A stretch of 50,665 nucleotides of DNA, from positions 1 to 50,665 of the forward strand of contig NZ_CANNGP010000033.1 in NCBI RefSeq assembly GCF_947504105.1, in the 5' to 3' direction. Below, one piece after another: positions 24,648-34,500 of this stretch (position 1 is the stretch's first letter; every line of letters begins with the position of its first letter). Under the pieces are notes generated by a model that searched no databases, had not been told where the DNA came from, and worked only from the letters and a program-made list of their open reading frames with translations. The translations under genes and the position numbers were made by a program. This DNA comes from an uncultured Tateyamaria sp. (GTDB taxonomy: Bacteria > Pseudomonadota > Alphaproteobacteria > Rhodobacterales > Rhodobacteraceae).

Positions 24648-25491
24648 TCAGGACCGGTTTGGGGCCAGCGAACTTTGCATCTGAGTAGACAGGTATGACA
24701 GCATCTCACGCCGATTACCGCGCATCAAAATGGTGGCGCGTGCGTCCGACCGAATGGCAAATGGCGCGAGGTGAAACGCGGATTCATTTGAACCCACAAT
24801 GTATCGTGCGGCGCGAATGACGCCGAGCTGAACTTCCAGATGGTACTCTTGCGGATGAAAGATGAAGTAGCCCGCGTTCTCCATCATCGCGGTCGACCAG
24901 CTGATGGTCACGTTTATGACGGCGCCGCGAAAGATAGAGCTTCTCCGGGCCATCCACGTCGATTCGGGCACACCTCTTTTTGATATAGGCGCGGAATTCC
25001 GGCGTGTCGCTCAGCCAGGGGCCATGCCCAAACCCCGGAGTTGGCAACACCAACCTGTCGATCCGGGTCGGCGTCCCTATCACACTCACGGGCAGTCCGT
25101 CGCGAAAAACGGTTTGCAAAGGGGCCAGAACGCTTTGTAGCATGGACTCCATGTGCATTTGTACCCGTGTCGGAACGACCAGGCCGTCGGGCGCGGTATC
25201 GAGGTGATCCAATGCTCACAAGCGTACAAGGCTTTCCAACATGAAGTGCCCGAATTGGGAATGTCCAAGCCCGGCATAGACATGTGTGCTTGGTAGATGA
25301 TCTGTTGCAGGCTCCAAACGCGACGCGGCACTCACCCGCCCCCCGCGACAAACGGGCCTGCGACAAGGGCAGAAATGCCCCGCGTCGGTGGAACACGCCG
25401 TGTGGCGTCCTGTCGTCTTCAACAGTATTAGGCATGATAACTGCACTCCGCACCATTCGAAGGCGTGCGGGCGGTAGCGCGTCCGTGACAT
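24648..25491 (-). pseudogene. Family 61 glycosyltransferase, inactivated
   Basis: Three pieces of one protein can be read. Piece one ends HVYAGLGHSQFGHFMLESLVRL, then TGA; the next codons in the same frame continue ALDHLDTAPDGL. The family has SLxRLWAL there, so a TGG to TGA change broke the gene at about 25216-25218. Piece two runs to KLYLSRRRHKRD and LVDRDD, and the family sequence then resumes in another frame (ENAGYFIFHPQEY, LGVIRAARYIVGSNESAFH), so there is also a frameshift near 24890-24910. The N-terminal part before 25330 is poorly conserved. GT61 enzymes add sugars to surface polysaccharides; this copy should be non-functional. Confidence 0.75.
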
Positions 25492-25494
25492 CGG

Positions 25495-25830
25495 TCAGAG
25501 CGGGTCACCCTCTGACAACTCTGCGGCCAGGAACCGTTCGAACGCATCCATGTTCACGGGCTCGAACTGGCCAAATCCCTGCATCCACACCGAGGCCCCG
25601 CGCATTGCGTCGGGGTCCAGTTTGCACCATTTCACGCGCCCGCGCTTTTCCTGTTGGATCAACCCGGCGCGTGTCAGGATCGTCAGGTGCTTGGAGATCG
25701 CAGCAAGCGACATCTCGAACGGTTCGGCCACGTCGGTGACGGCCATGTCATCCTCGAGTAACATCGTCAGGATCGCCCGCCGCGTGGGGTCGGCGAGTGC
25801 GGAAAAGACGGTGTCGAGCGGATCGGCCAT
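25495..25830 (-). CDS. ArsR-family transcriptional regulator
   Basis: 111 residues with the ArsR winged helix: SALADPTRRAILTMLLEDDM at 10-29 and the recognition helix MSLAAISKHLTILTRAGLI at about 40-58, then RGRVKWCKLD. No CXC metal site is present, so this is likely the non-metal subgroup that often pairs with SRPBCC/AHSA1 proteins; no such partner is adjacent. It lies downstream of the GT61 pseudogene and reads toward it. Confidence 0.9.
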   Translation of the reverse strand: MADPLDTVFSALADPTRRAILTMLLEDDMAVTDVAEPFEMSLAAISKHLTILTRAGLIQQEKRGRVKWCKLDPDAMRGASVWMQGFGQFEPVNMDAFERFLAAELSEGDPL

Positions 25831-25868
25831 GGCCTGTCATACCGGGCGCCGAGGCCAAGGGGAAGCGA

Positions 25869-26078
25869 TCAGAGGTATGGGTGTCTGCTTTCACGCGACG
25901 GCCAGCGGTGTGACATGAGCGCGCGTTGATGCGCTGTGAGCCCGATGTCACGCGCGATCTGGTCAGTCATCGGGGGCAACGCGGTACCCTTGGTTGGTTT
26001 GATCTTGCGCCTGGATTGCATGAAATTCGCACAAGTGGAGAGTGCGCGCAAAAGCGCGTTTTGATGGATGGTGAGCAT
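25869..26078 (-). CDS. Small DUF1127-like protein
   Basis: 69 residues from ATG 26078 (MLTIHQNALLRALSTCANFM). The C-terminal half LPPMTDQIARDIGLTAHQRAL has the 'LsDrmLaDIGLtr' pattern of DUF1127 proteins, small arginine-rich factors that in some alphaproteobacteria affect phosphate and RNA metabolism. It is divergent from a GcvA-like LysR gene, with 107 bp between the starts. Codon choice is normal. The call is tentative because the protein is short. Confidence 0.55.
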   Translation of the reverse strand: MLTIHQNALLRALSTCANFMQSRRKIKPTKGTALPPMTDQIARDIGLTAHQRALMSHRWPSRESRHPYL

Positions 26079-26185
26079 GAGAAGCCTCGTGTGTTGGGGA
26101 ATGCTTGCAGTTTGCCCGAAGTTCGGCATTGCCACAAACAGAGTTCCCTGACATCACTTGTGCAGTTTTTGCACAGGTGAGCGAA

Positions 26186-27088
26186 ATGGCCCGCACATTG
26201 CCCCCGCTAAACGCGTTGCGCGCCTTCGAAGCGGCCGCCCGCCACGAAAGTTTCAGCCGTGCGGCAGAAGAATTGGGCGTGAGCCATTCTGCGATCAGCC
26301 GCCATGTGCGGGGTCTGGAGGCGCGGCTGGGGGTCCAGTTGTTCCGGGATGCGTCGCGTGGTGTCACGCTGACGGCTGAAGGTGGTCACTACATGCAGCG
26401 GATCCGTCCGGCCTTTGATGTGATTGCGGAAGCGACCGAGGGCTTGGCAGACACGCCAGCGGGGCGCGTGGTGGTCAACAGTGAACCGCTTTTCGCAACC
26501 AAGGTGATCGCGCCGCTGCTGCGAAAGCTTCAAAACGATCTGCCGGAGATCGAGTTGCGTCTGATCGCTTCGGATCAATTGGCGGATTTGGATAGGTTCG
26601 AGGCGGATATGGCCATCCGCTTTGCCCACAAGGGTGTCCTGGATGTGCCATCGGACTTGATCAGCGATGCAAAGCTGTTTCCCTACGCCGCCCCGGGGCT
26701 AGTTCCCGACAATCGCATCCGCGTCGAACATTTGGGTCGGTATCAACTGTTCAGAGATCGGCACGAACTTGTCTGGACGAAATGGTGCGCGATTGCCGGG
26801 TTTGATCCCGCCCTTGTCAACGAGGGGGAGTGGCGTGCGCGCATGCCGCTTGCGTTCGAAGCGGCGATACACGGTGCCGGTCTTTATATGGGGTCGGCGG
26901 ATTGTGCGGCTGTGGAGGTTGTATCCGAGCGTTTGGTGCGCCTGTCGGATGTCGGGTTTCGGTTGGGGGCGTTCCATCTGCTGACCAGTGGACAAGCGGG
27001 GCGGCGCAAGGCCGTCCGATCCGTGCGCACATGGCTGCTGGATCATACACGAGCGCTGCGCTCGGATGAAAATCAACCAGATGGTTGA
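26186..27088 (+). CDS. GcvA-like LysR-family regulator
   Basis: 300 residues from ATG 26186 (MARTLPPLNALRAFEAAARH), the typical GcvA-subgroup start. The helix-turn-helix is FSRAAEELGVSHSAISRHVR followed by LEARLGVQLF. The effector domain carries ADMAIRFAHKG, the family's aDvaIR motif. It may control the divergent small DUF1127-like gene or act elsewhere. The frame is open up to 26105, but the inner ATG matches the family start. Confidence 0.9.
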   Translation: MARTLPPLNALRAFEAAARHESFSRAAEELGVSHSAISRHVRGLEARLGVQLFRDASRGVTLTAEGGHYMQRIRPAFDVIAEATEGLADTPAGRVVVNSEPLFATKVIAPLLRKLQNDLPEIELRLIASDQLADLDRFEADMAIRFAHKGVLDVPSDLISDAKLFPYAAPGLVPDNRIRVEHLGRYQLFRDRHELVWTKWCAIAGFDPALVNEGEWRARMPLAFEAAIHGAGLYMGSADCAAVEVVSERLVRLSDVGFRLGAFHLLTSGQAGRRKAVRSVRTWLLDHTRALRSDENQPDG

Positions 27089-27274
27089 ATGACGGAATTG
27101 GCTCAATTTGCCGGTTTCAGAGGGTGCGGCGGGTTGTCTTGTGTCGATAGGTGCCGAGAAATGTACAATTAAAACAATGGCTAAGGCGGTGATTTCTGCG
27201 CACCTGTGCTGCGTTGACTCACGTCGCCCCGCGCCATATCCAACCTTCGAACCAAATGACGGGATGAAAGGCGC

Positions 27275-27610
27275 GTGACCGACCCCGAAGACGCAGACCG
27301 ACTGAAGGCCCTGAGCGCCAAAATCGACGCTGCTAAGGAAGAGCACGCCCCGAAACCTCGTACACCGGATCATCACTCTCAGGCCCAGTTGGCCTGGCGC
27401 ATGGTGATTGAGCTAGTGGCCGGTCTGGGGATCGGGTTTGGCATGGGATACGGGTTGGACGCACTGTTTGGCACCTCTCCGTTTCTCATGATCATATTTA
27501 TTTTTCTGGGCTTCGCGGCCGGTGTCAAAACAATGATGCGCAGTGCGAAAGAGGTTCAGAGCATGCGAGAGGCCGAAGAGGCCGACAAGGATGACGCCCC
27601 GCGGGGCTAG
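27275..27610 (+). CDS. atpI: ATP synthase protein I
   Basis: 111 residues starting at GTG after AAAGGCGC. The AtpI/Mg-chaperone signature is present: two hydrophobic segments ([20 protein letters not shown] and [20 protein letters not shown]) with charged ends. It assists assembly of the subunit c ring and is the usual first gene of alphaproteobacterial Fo operons. The next gene starts 15 bp downstream. Confidence 0.9.
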   Translation: MTDPEDADRLKALSAKIDAAKEEHAPKPRTPDHHSQAQLAWRMVIELVAGLGIGFGMGYGLDALFGTSPFLMIIFIFLGFAAGVKTMMRSAKEVQSMREAEEADKDDAPRG

Positions 27611-27625
27611 GACGGAGAAAGCCGG

Positions 27626-28384
27626 ATGGCAGACGAAGCGCACGGTGAAGGTAGTGGACTTTCATTCCACCCGATGGATCAGTTCGAAGTCAAACCGTTG
27701 TTCGGTGGTGGCTATGACGTGCATTGGTACACCATCACCAACGTGACGCTGTGGCTGGCCCTTGCGATCCTTGCGATCATCGGCCTGATGGTTCTGACCA
27801 CGTCCAAGCGCGCCACTGTTCCGGGCCGCGGCCAATCCATTGCCGAACTGATGTATGGCTTTGTCTACAAGATGGTCGAGGATGTGACCGGCAAGGACGG
27901 GATCAAGTATTTTCCCTACATCATGACGCTGTTCATGTTCATCCTCTGTGCCAACTTCCTTGGCCTGATCCCGATGTCGTTCACGACCACGTCGCATATC
28001 GCCGTCACCGCAATCCTTGGTTTTGGTGTGTTCTTCGCCGTCACCATACTGGGGTTTGTCAAAAACGGCGCTTCGTTCCTCGGGCTATTCTGGGTTTCCA
28101 GCGCGCCGCTGCCACTGCGCCCGGTCCTCGCAATCATCGAGATCATTTCGTACTTCGTGCGCCCCGTCAGCCACTCCATTCGTCTTGCTGGCAACATGAT
28201 GGCGGGCCACGCAGTTCTGAAAGTGTTCGCTGGCTTTGCCCAAGTCGCAGCTATCGCGCCTGTCGCCATCATTGGCGTTATGGCGATCTACGGGCTCGAA
28301 GTGCTGGTGTCGGCCATCCAGGCCTACGTCTTCACAATCCTCACATGCGTGTATCTCAAGGACGCATTGCACCCGCATCACTAA
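27626..28384 (+). CDS. atpB: ATP synthase Fo subunit a
   Basis: 252 residues with five to six helices. The essential arginine lies in the conserved [13 protein letters not shown] block near residue 189, and the last helix contains [19 protein letters not shown]. Subunit a provides the two half-channels through which protons reach the c ring. ATG 27626 follows GGAGAAAGCC. It is the second gene of the Fo operon. Confidence 0.97.
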   Translation: MADEAHGEGSGLSFHPMDQFEVKPLFGGGYDVHWYTITNVTLWLALAILAIIGLMVLTTSKRATVPGRGQSIAELMYGFVYKMVEDVTGKDGIKYFPYIMTLFMFILCANFLGLIPMSFTTTSHIAVTAILGFGVFFAVTILGFVKNGASFLGLFWVSSAPLPLRPVLAIIEIISYFVRPVSHSIRLAGNMMAGHAVLKVFAGFAQVAAIAPVAIIGVMAIYGLEVLVSAIQAYVFTILTCVYLKDALHPHH

Positions 28385-28446
28385 TGAATGGCGGGGCTGA
28401 TCCCGCCGGACACATCTACTAACTTCCAATCGTAAGGAGAATTCTC

Positions 28447-28671
28447 ATGGAAGGTGAACTCGCACACATCGGCGCAGGCCTGGCAGCAATCGGTTCCGGC
28501 GCAGCCGCTATCGGTGTGGGCCACGTCGCTGGCAACTTCCTCGCTGGCGCCCTGCGCAACCCATCGGCAGCCGCCGGTCAGACCGCGACCCTGTTCATCG
28601 GCATCGCCTTTGCAGAAGCCCTGGGGATCTTCTCGTTCCTCGTCGCTCTGCTGCTGATGTTCGCCGTCTAA
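28447..28671 (+). CDS. atpE: ATP synthase Fo subunit c
   Basis: A 74-residue hairpin of two hydrophobic helices joined by the polar loop ALRNPSA (residues 35-41, RNP being the F1 contact). The proton-binding Glu57 lies in AFAEALGIF, and the first helix has the GxGxGxG-like pattern in [17 protein letters not shown]. The gene follows AAGGAGAATTCTC and is probably the most strongly translated of the operon. Confidence 0.98.
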   Translation: MEGELAHIGAGLAAIGSGAAAIGVGHVAGNFLAGALRNPSAAAGQTATLFIGIAFAEALGIFSFLVALLLMFAV

Positions 28672-28782
28672 GCTTCTCTGGCGACATTCCTTACGGTCGG
28701 GCGGCGTGATACAGTCACGCTGCCCGATGTATGGCTCGCAATTCGGCCCTGATCGCAGGGCTACCTCAGGGGAACGACTGTT

Positions 28783-29319
28783 ATGGCAGAAAATACAAAT
28801 GCTGCAGGTGAGGTGGCGATTGGCGCGCCTCCGGGTATGCCGCAGCTGAACGTGGGAACTTTCGACAACCAGGTGTTCTGGTTGCTTGTGACCCTCGTCG
28901 TTATCTATTTCGTGCTGTCGCGCGTGGCCCTGCCGCGGATCGCGGCCATCCTTGCCGAACGGCAGGGGACCATTACGAATGACATCGCCGCGGCCGAAGA
29001 TCTGAAGGCCAAGGCGGAGTCTGCCGAGGCGGCCTATGACAAGGCACTGGCCGACGCACGTGCCGAAGCGCAACGCATCGCGGGCGAGACCAAGGCGGCC
29101 ATCCAAGCCGATCTGGACGTCGCCATCGAAAAGGCGGACGCAGAGATTGCTGCCAAGGCGGCCGAGAGCGAAAAGGCGATTGCCGACATTCGCGCCGGAG
29201 CTCAGGACGCCGTCAAAGTGGTGGCCAAGGACGCGGCCAAGGACATCGTGGCCCTCATGGGTGGCAAGGCCGATGCCAAGTCCATCACGGCAGCCGTCAC
29301 AGCCCGGATGAAAGGTTAA
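28783..29319 (+). CDS. atpG: ATP synthase Fo subunit b'
   Basis: 178 residues: a short N-terminal region, one membrane helix ([20 protein letters not shown]), then a long alanine/glutamate-rich coiled coil ([20 protein letters not shown] and on). The paired b and b' subunits form the peripheral stalk in alphaproteobacteria. It ends four bases before the atpF start. The divergent N-terminus and the gene order set b' apart from b. Confidence 0.92.
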   Translation: MAENTNAAGEVAIGAPPGMPQLNVGTFDNQVFWLLVTLVVIYFVLSRVALPRIAAILAERQGTITNDIAAAEDLKAKAESAEAAYDKALADARAEAQRIAGETKAAIQADLDVAIEKADAEIAAKAAESEKAIADIRAGAQDAVKVVAKDAAKDIVALMGGKADAKSITAAVTARMKG

Positions 29320-29323
29320 GACC

Positions 29324-29899
29324 ATGCGTTATCTCACCCTGACATCGCTGGCCGTTCTGGCTGCTGGTCCGGCCATGGCCGCATCGAAAAACCCGTTCTC
29401 GGCAGATTTCTGGAAGCTGAGCAACACGGACTTCATCGTTCTGGTTGCCTTCATCCTGTTCATCGCCGTCCTGTTCTACTTCAAGGTGCCCGGCATGATC
29501 TCGAAAATGCTGGACGACCGCGCAAGCGGCATCCAGTCCGAGATCAATGAAGCCCGCGCCCTGCGTGAAGAAGCACAGACTTTGCTGGCGTCATACGAGC
29601 GCAAGCAAAAGGAAGTGCAGGGACAGGCGGACAAGATTGTCGAACAGGCCAAGAAGGACGCGGAAGCTGCCGCCGAACAAGCGCGTGCGGACCTGAAAGT
29701 GTCCATCGAGCGCCGCCTTGCTGCAGCGACGGATCAGATTGCTTCTGCCGAAGCTGGTGCCGTCAAAGAGGTGCGTGACACCGCTGCTGTGGTCGCTGTC
29801 CAAGCGGCCCGTGACGTGATCGCCAAGCAGATGACGGCAACGGACGGCAACAAGCTGATCGACGACGCCATTGCCGAGGTAGACGCACGTCTGCACTGA
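29324..29899 (+). CDS. atpF: ATP synthase Fo subunit b
   Basis: 191 residues. The N-terminus (MRYLTLTSLAVLAAGPAMAA) looks like a signal peptide, then one membrane helix (TDFIVLVAFILFIAVLFYF) and a long coiled coil (SYERKQKEVQGQADKIVEQ and on). It is the last gene of the Fo operon; the F1 genes are not adjacent, the usual split arrangement in this group. A strong terminator follows 27 bp after its stop. Confidence 0.95.
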   Translation: MRYLTLTSLAVLAAGPAMAASKNPFSADFWKLSNTDFIVLVAFILFIAVLFYFKVPGMISKMLDDRASGIQSEINEARALREEAQTLLASYERKQKEVQGQADKIVEQAKKDAEAAAEQARADLKVSIERRLAAATDQIASAEAGAVKEVRDTAAVVAVQAARDVIAKQMTATDGNKLIDDAIAEVDARLH

Positions 29900-29921
29900 C
29901 GGGTCGACACCGCAACCAATT

Positions 29922-29953
29922 AAAAACCCCGGGCAAATGCACCGGGGTTTTTT
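29922..29953 (+). terminator. Intrinsic terminator of the Fo operon
   Basis: AAAAA-CCCCGG-N9-CCGGGG-TTTTTT: a six-pair GC stem at 29927-29932 and 29942-29947 followed by six Ts and preceded by As, so it can act in both directions. It separates atpF from the convergent GntR gene. Confidence 0.9.
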
Positions 29954-30043
29954 GTTTCTTCTGACTGGAAATACGACGGGGAGGCGCGCGAGCAGCGGGG
30001 CAGAGCCCCCAAAGATGTAGTCGCGCGCAGCGCGTCCTTTGGA

Positions 30044-30811
30044 TTACGTTCCGGTTTCGTGATCCAGCCGTTGGCGTGCAATCTCTTCGTTGTGTTCGGC
30101 CTTTTGCTGATCGCGGAGCGCCCGCTCAACATAGTCCAGATGGGCATGCACAGCCGACCGCGCGGCGTCCGGGTCGCGGCCCTGTAGGGCCTCGTTGATC
30201 TGGCGGTGCTGGTCCAGTAGGGCTTGCCGCGTCGTGCGTTGCTTGAACATGACCTGCCGGTTGTAGAACACACCGTCCCGGAGCAGCTGGTACATCGACC
30301 GCATCATGTGGAGCATGATGACGTTGTGGCTGGCTTCGATGATCGCCATGTGGAACTGCGCATCAAGCTGCGCCTCTTCCTCTCCGTTGCGCTTGGGATG
30401 GGCGGCTTCCATCTTTTCAAAGACCTTCTGCACAACGGCCAAGTCAGTGTCCGAGGCGAGCCGAGCGGCGCGTTCTGCCGCCAGACCTTCCATGTCCCGG
30501 CGGAAGCTGAGGTAGTCGAACACAGCCTCGTCATGGCGGGCGAAAAGCTCGGTCAAAGCAGGGGCAAAGGCCGATCCCAGAACGTCTGCCACATAGACGC
30601 CTGCGCCCGGTTTTGCCACCAACAGGCCCGTCTCTTGCAAGGTTCCGATGGCGTCGCGCAGGGAGGGGCGAGAGACACCCATGCGCTCGGCCAGCTCGCG
30701 TTCGGGGGGCAGGCGTTCGCCGGGCCGCAGGATGCCGCGCAGGATCAATTGCTCGATCTGCCGGATCACGGCGGCGGAGAGTTTGTCGGGTTGGACGGGG
30801 CGAAAGGGCAT
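30044..30811 (-). CDS. GntR-family regulator, FadR/FCD subgroup
   Basis: 255 residues. N-terminal winged helix (GILRPGERLPPERELAERMG, then VSRPSLRDAIGTL) and a C-terminal all-helical FCD domain whose metal-site residues include Asp/His in QLDAQFHMAIIEAS and later histidines. FadR-subgroup proteins repress carbon-source genes in response to organic acids (PdhR, LldR and GlcC are relatives). No target operon is adjacent. A palindrome lies just upstream. Confidence 0.9.
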   Translation of the reverse strand: MPFRPVQPDKLSAAVIRQIEQLILRGILRPGERLPPERELAERMGVSRPSLRDAIGTLQETGLLVAKPGAGVYVADVLGSAFAPALTELFARHDEAVFDYLSFRRDMEGLAAERAARLASDTDLAVVQKVFEKMEAAHPKRNGEEEAQLDAQFHMAIIEASHNVIMLHMMRSMYQLLRDGVFYNRQVMFKQRTTRQALLDQHRQINEALQGRDPDAARSAVHAHLDYVERALRDQQKAEHNEEIARQRLDHETGT

Positions 30812-30826
30812 GAGGACTCCGGTCGA

Positions 30827-30849
30827 ATTGGTAAAATCATATGACCAAT
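30827..30849. promoter_or_regulatory. Candidate GntR operator upstream of its own gene
   Basis: ATTGGT-N11-ACCAAT is a perfect interrupted palindrome starting 16 bp before the GntR start codon. FadR-subgroup sites contain TGGT/ACCA half-sites, though with a shorter spacer, so autoregulation through a wider or different site is possible. Evidence is symmetry and position. Confidence 0.45.
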
Positions 30850-31021
30850 GGCCTGGGGGTGCAATTGCGTGAATGTGCCCTGAGTCGGTGCTCGCATTTA
30901 CCTTGCTTTCATGGAGATTACCGCCGAAAGCAGGGTGTCACCCCCCGTGCAGCATCCGTACACCCCCTGTACACCCCCAACGGACGCAGAAGCGGTGGTT
31001 AACGCAACGCACGCTGATGCG

Positions 31022-31037
31022 TTAATCCATTCTTAAC
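31022..31037 (+). promoter_or_regulatory. CtrA-type box
   Basis: TTAA-TCCATTC-TTAAC is an exact match to the CtrA consensus TTAA-N7-TTAAC. A separate inverted repeat, TTAACGCA (30999-31006) and TGCGTTAA (31018-31025), overlaps its left half. It lies 24 bp before the lipoprotein start, so CtrA binding there would more likely repress or sit at the promoter itself. Confidence 0.55.
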
Positions 31038-31060
31038 CGTAGGCCTGCTCATGTACGCAA

Positions 31061-31465
31061 ATGCGTTGGATACCGCCCTTCCTGATGGCGTTGGCCGCCT
31101 GCAACACGCCCGGTCCCCATTTTCGCGGCCTGCCCGCCACGACGGTCACTGTTGACGGATCAACCTTTGATGTGCGTGTCCGGGGGCGTCTGGCCGAGGC
31201 GCTGCGCACCAACATGGAATATGCCCCGCGCTTTGGCCCGATCCGCCAACGCGCAGCCATGGCGATGGAGATTGTGAGCGGCTGTAAGGTCAAGGAAGTG
31301 CGGGGCGATCAGGCGCTGGCCACTGGCATCCTGGATTGCGGCAAGGGTGGCCCACCGATTGATCGGCTGAAGCCACAAGGCGAATACAGCTGTTACACGC
31401 TGGACAGCTATGTCAGTCCAGCGACGCATGAACTCGTTCTGGACGTGGATTGCACCGTGATCTGA
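31061..31465 (+). CDS. Small predicted lipoprotein
   Basis: 134 residues with a lipoprotein signal (MRWIPPFLMALAAC; lipobox LAAC at 11-14), so the mature protein should be anchored by Cys14. The rest (TTVTVDGSTFDVRVRGRLAE and on) is unrecognised and contains three further cysteines (GCK, DCGKGG, DCTVI) that could form disulfides in the periplasm. A CtrA-type box lies directly upstream. The ribosome site is weak. Confidence 0.68.
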   Translation: MRWIPPFLMALAACNTPGPHFRGLPATTVTVDGSTFDVRVRGRLAEALRTNMEYAPRFGPIRQRAAMAMEIVSGCKVKEVRGDQALATGILDCGKGGPPIDRLKPQGEYSCYTLDSYVSPATHELVLDVDCTVI

Positions 31466-31593
31466 GGTCGCAAACCGCAATATCTTGTGGATAACCTGCG
31501 GCTTCCCGCACATTCTGGGGTGTTGGCGTTGACAGGGCTGCGGAACACCGTCCACGATGCCAGTCCAGTAAGACTCAGGCCAGAGGTGCGCGC

Positions 31594-34500
31594 TTGCGCT
31601 TTTCGAAACTCAGACTGACGGGCTTTAAGTCCTTTGTGGATCCCACCGATCTGATCATCGCGGATGGGCTGACCGGTGTTGTGGGTCCGAATGGGTGCGG
31701 CAAGTCGAACCTGCTGGAAGCGCTGCGCTGGGTGATGGGTGAAAACCGCCCCACCGCGATGCGCGGCGGCGGGATGGAAGACGTGATCTTTGCCGGGGCG
31801 GCCACGCGACCCGCCCGCAACTTCGCCGAGGTCAGCCTGCATATCGACAACTCCGAGCGTCTGGCCCCGGCGGGATTCAACGATCAGGATGTGCTTGAGA
31901 TCGTGCGCCGGATCACGCGGGACGTGGGCAGCGCCTACAAGACCAACGGCAAGGATGTGCGGGCGCGCGATGTGCAGATGCTGTTTGCCGATGCCTCTAC
32001 GGGCGCGCATTCGCCTGCGCTGGTGCGGCAGGGGCAGATTGCCGAACTGATCAACGCCAAGCCGAAGAACCGACGCCGGATTCTGGAAGAGGCAGCGGGC
32101 ATTTCGGGCCTGTATCAGCGGCGACATGAAGCCGAGTTGAAGCTGAAGGGCGCTGAACAGAACCTGGCCCGCGTTGATGATGTGACTGAACAGTTGGCGG
32201 CGCAATTGTCCCAACTGGCGCGGCAGGCACGACAGGCGGCGCGCTATCGCGAGATTGGCGACAGTCTGCGCAAGGCCGAGGGGCAGTTGCTGTATCGTCG
32301 CTGGCGCGAAGCGGATGATGCGCGCGCGGCTGCAGATGAGGAGTTGAAGGGCCGGACAACTGCGGCGGCGCAAGCCCAGGGAGCTGTGCAGGTGTCGGCC
32401 AAGGCGCGGGCTGCGGCCGAGGATGCCCTGCCACCCTTGCGCGAGGAAGACGCGATTGCGGCTGCCGTGTTGCAGCGTCTGGCCGTCCAGCGCGATACGC
32501 TGTCCGATCAGGAGCAGCAGGCGGAGCAGGCGATTGAGACCCTTGAGGGGCGCATTGCCCAACTGGCCCGCGACATCGAACGCGAAGGTGGGTTGAACAA
32601 GGACGCGGGCGAGACCATCGAACGACTTGAGTGGGAAGCAGCCGAGATTGCCAAGGCGAGCGAGGGTCACGACGGCTTGCTGGCGGCGGCTGCTGAGGCT
32701 GCGCGCGAGGCCGGGCAGGTGCTGCAAGCCCGCGAGGGCGATCAGTCTGACAAGACTGAGGATGTGGCGCGTTTGGCGGCCCGCCACGGGTCTGCCCAGC
32801 GTTTGCTGGAGGACAGCCGTAAGGTTGAGACGAAGTCAGAGGCCGAGGCCGAGAAGGCGCGTGCCGCCGTGGCGACCAGCGGCGCGGCGCTGGACAAGGC
32901 TGGCGTGGATTTCGAGGCTGCACAGGTTGCAGCGACCGACGCCGAGGCCACGGCCAAACGTGCTGACGCTGCGTTGATTTCTGCCGAGGAAGCGCGGGCC
33001 GAAACACAGTCGCGCGAGGCGGATGCACGGGCCGAGCGGTCCGAGGCCGAGGGCGAGATGAATGCTCTGCGCGCCGAGGCGGGTGCGCTAGCCAAGCTGG
33101 TGGAGCGGGACACGGCCGAGGGTGGTCAGATCCTGGACCGCTTGCAAGTGCAACAAGGGTTCGAAAAGGCGCTTGGCGCGGCTTTGGCGGATGATCTGCG
33201 TGCGCCAGAGGTCGATGCAGATGGTCCGTCGGGGTGGGCGGTGTTGCCCCCGTACGATACTGATCAGCCCTTGCCGGACGGTGTCACGGCCCTGACCCAG
33301 CACGTGTCGGTGCCGGATGTTCTGGTCCGTCGGATGTCGCAGATCGGGTTGGTTGAGGCGGACGATGCGGCCCGTTTGCAGCCCTTATTGAAGCCCGGTC
33401 AGCGGCTCGTGTCGCAGGAAGGCGATGTGTGGCGCTGGGATGGGTTCCGTGCCTGGGCCGAGGATGCGCCAAGTGCGGCGGCCCTGCGCCTGCAGCAGTT
33501 GAACCGGCTGGAAGAGTTGAAGCAGTCGCTGGAGCGCGCCACGTCCCGCGCCGATGGGGCGCGGCAGGCGCATGAGGCGTTGACGGCCCGCATGGCCGAG
33601 TTGACCGAGGCCGATAAGCAGGCCCGTAATGCCCGTCGTGAGGCCGATCGGATGGTGGCGGATGCCGCCCGTGCCCTGAGCCGGGCCGAGGCTGATCGCA
33701 ATCTGGCAGAGGGGCGGTTGGAGTCTCTTGGTCTTGCGGTGACCCGCCATGAAGAGGATGCGATGGCCGCCCGTGCCCGCGTGTCCGAGGCCGAGGCGGC
33801 GCTGGCTGACTTGCCTGATCTTGAGCTGGCGCGGGCCGAGGTTGAGGACCTGCGCATGACCGTCGAGGCGGCCCGCATCACCATGATGTCGCGCCGGTCG
33901 GCCCATGATGATCTGCGCCGCACAGGCGAGGCGCGTGTGAAGCGCGCGCAAGAGATCACCAAGGAAGTGAGCGGCTGGAAGCATCGCTTGGAGACGGCGG
34001 AGCGGCGCACTGCGGAGCTGGTGGACCGAAAGGTCACGTCGGAGGCCGATCTGAAGACGGCGCAGGCGGCGCCTGCCGAGTTGGCCGCCAAGCGTGAGGC
34101 GCTGAGCGAAGAGATTGCGCGGGCCGAGGCCCGCAAGGCAGAGGCCGCCAACGCGTTGTCCGAGGGTGAGGGCGTGTTGCGCGATGCGACGCTTGCCGAG
34201 CGTGAAGCCGAGCGGTTGGCCTCCGAGGCGCGCGAGGCGCGGGCGCGGTCCGAGGCGCGGGCGGAAGCGGCGCGCGAGACCGTATCCTATGCCGCCGAGC
34301 GGATTGCTGAAGAGCAGCAGATGACACCTAATCAGTTGCTGACTGCGCTGGATGTTACACCTGATCAGATGTCGGGTGCGGAGGCGTTGGAGACCGAGGT
34401 GGGGCGCCTGAAGCGTCAGCGCGATGCGCTGGGTGCGGTGAACCTGCGGGCCGAGGAAGACGCCAAGGAGGTGCAGGAAGAGCATGATACGCTTGTCAGT

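Noticed and set aside
30940-30985. Repeated TACACCCCC units
   Set aside because: Only two tandem copies; too little to call a repeat array or iteron set.
31408-32787. Long minus-strand open frame within smc
   Set aside because: GC-rich coding shadow of smc with no start signal or recognisable protein.
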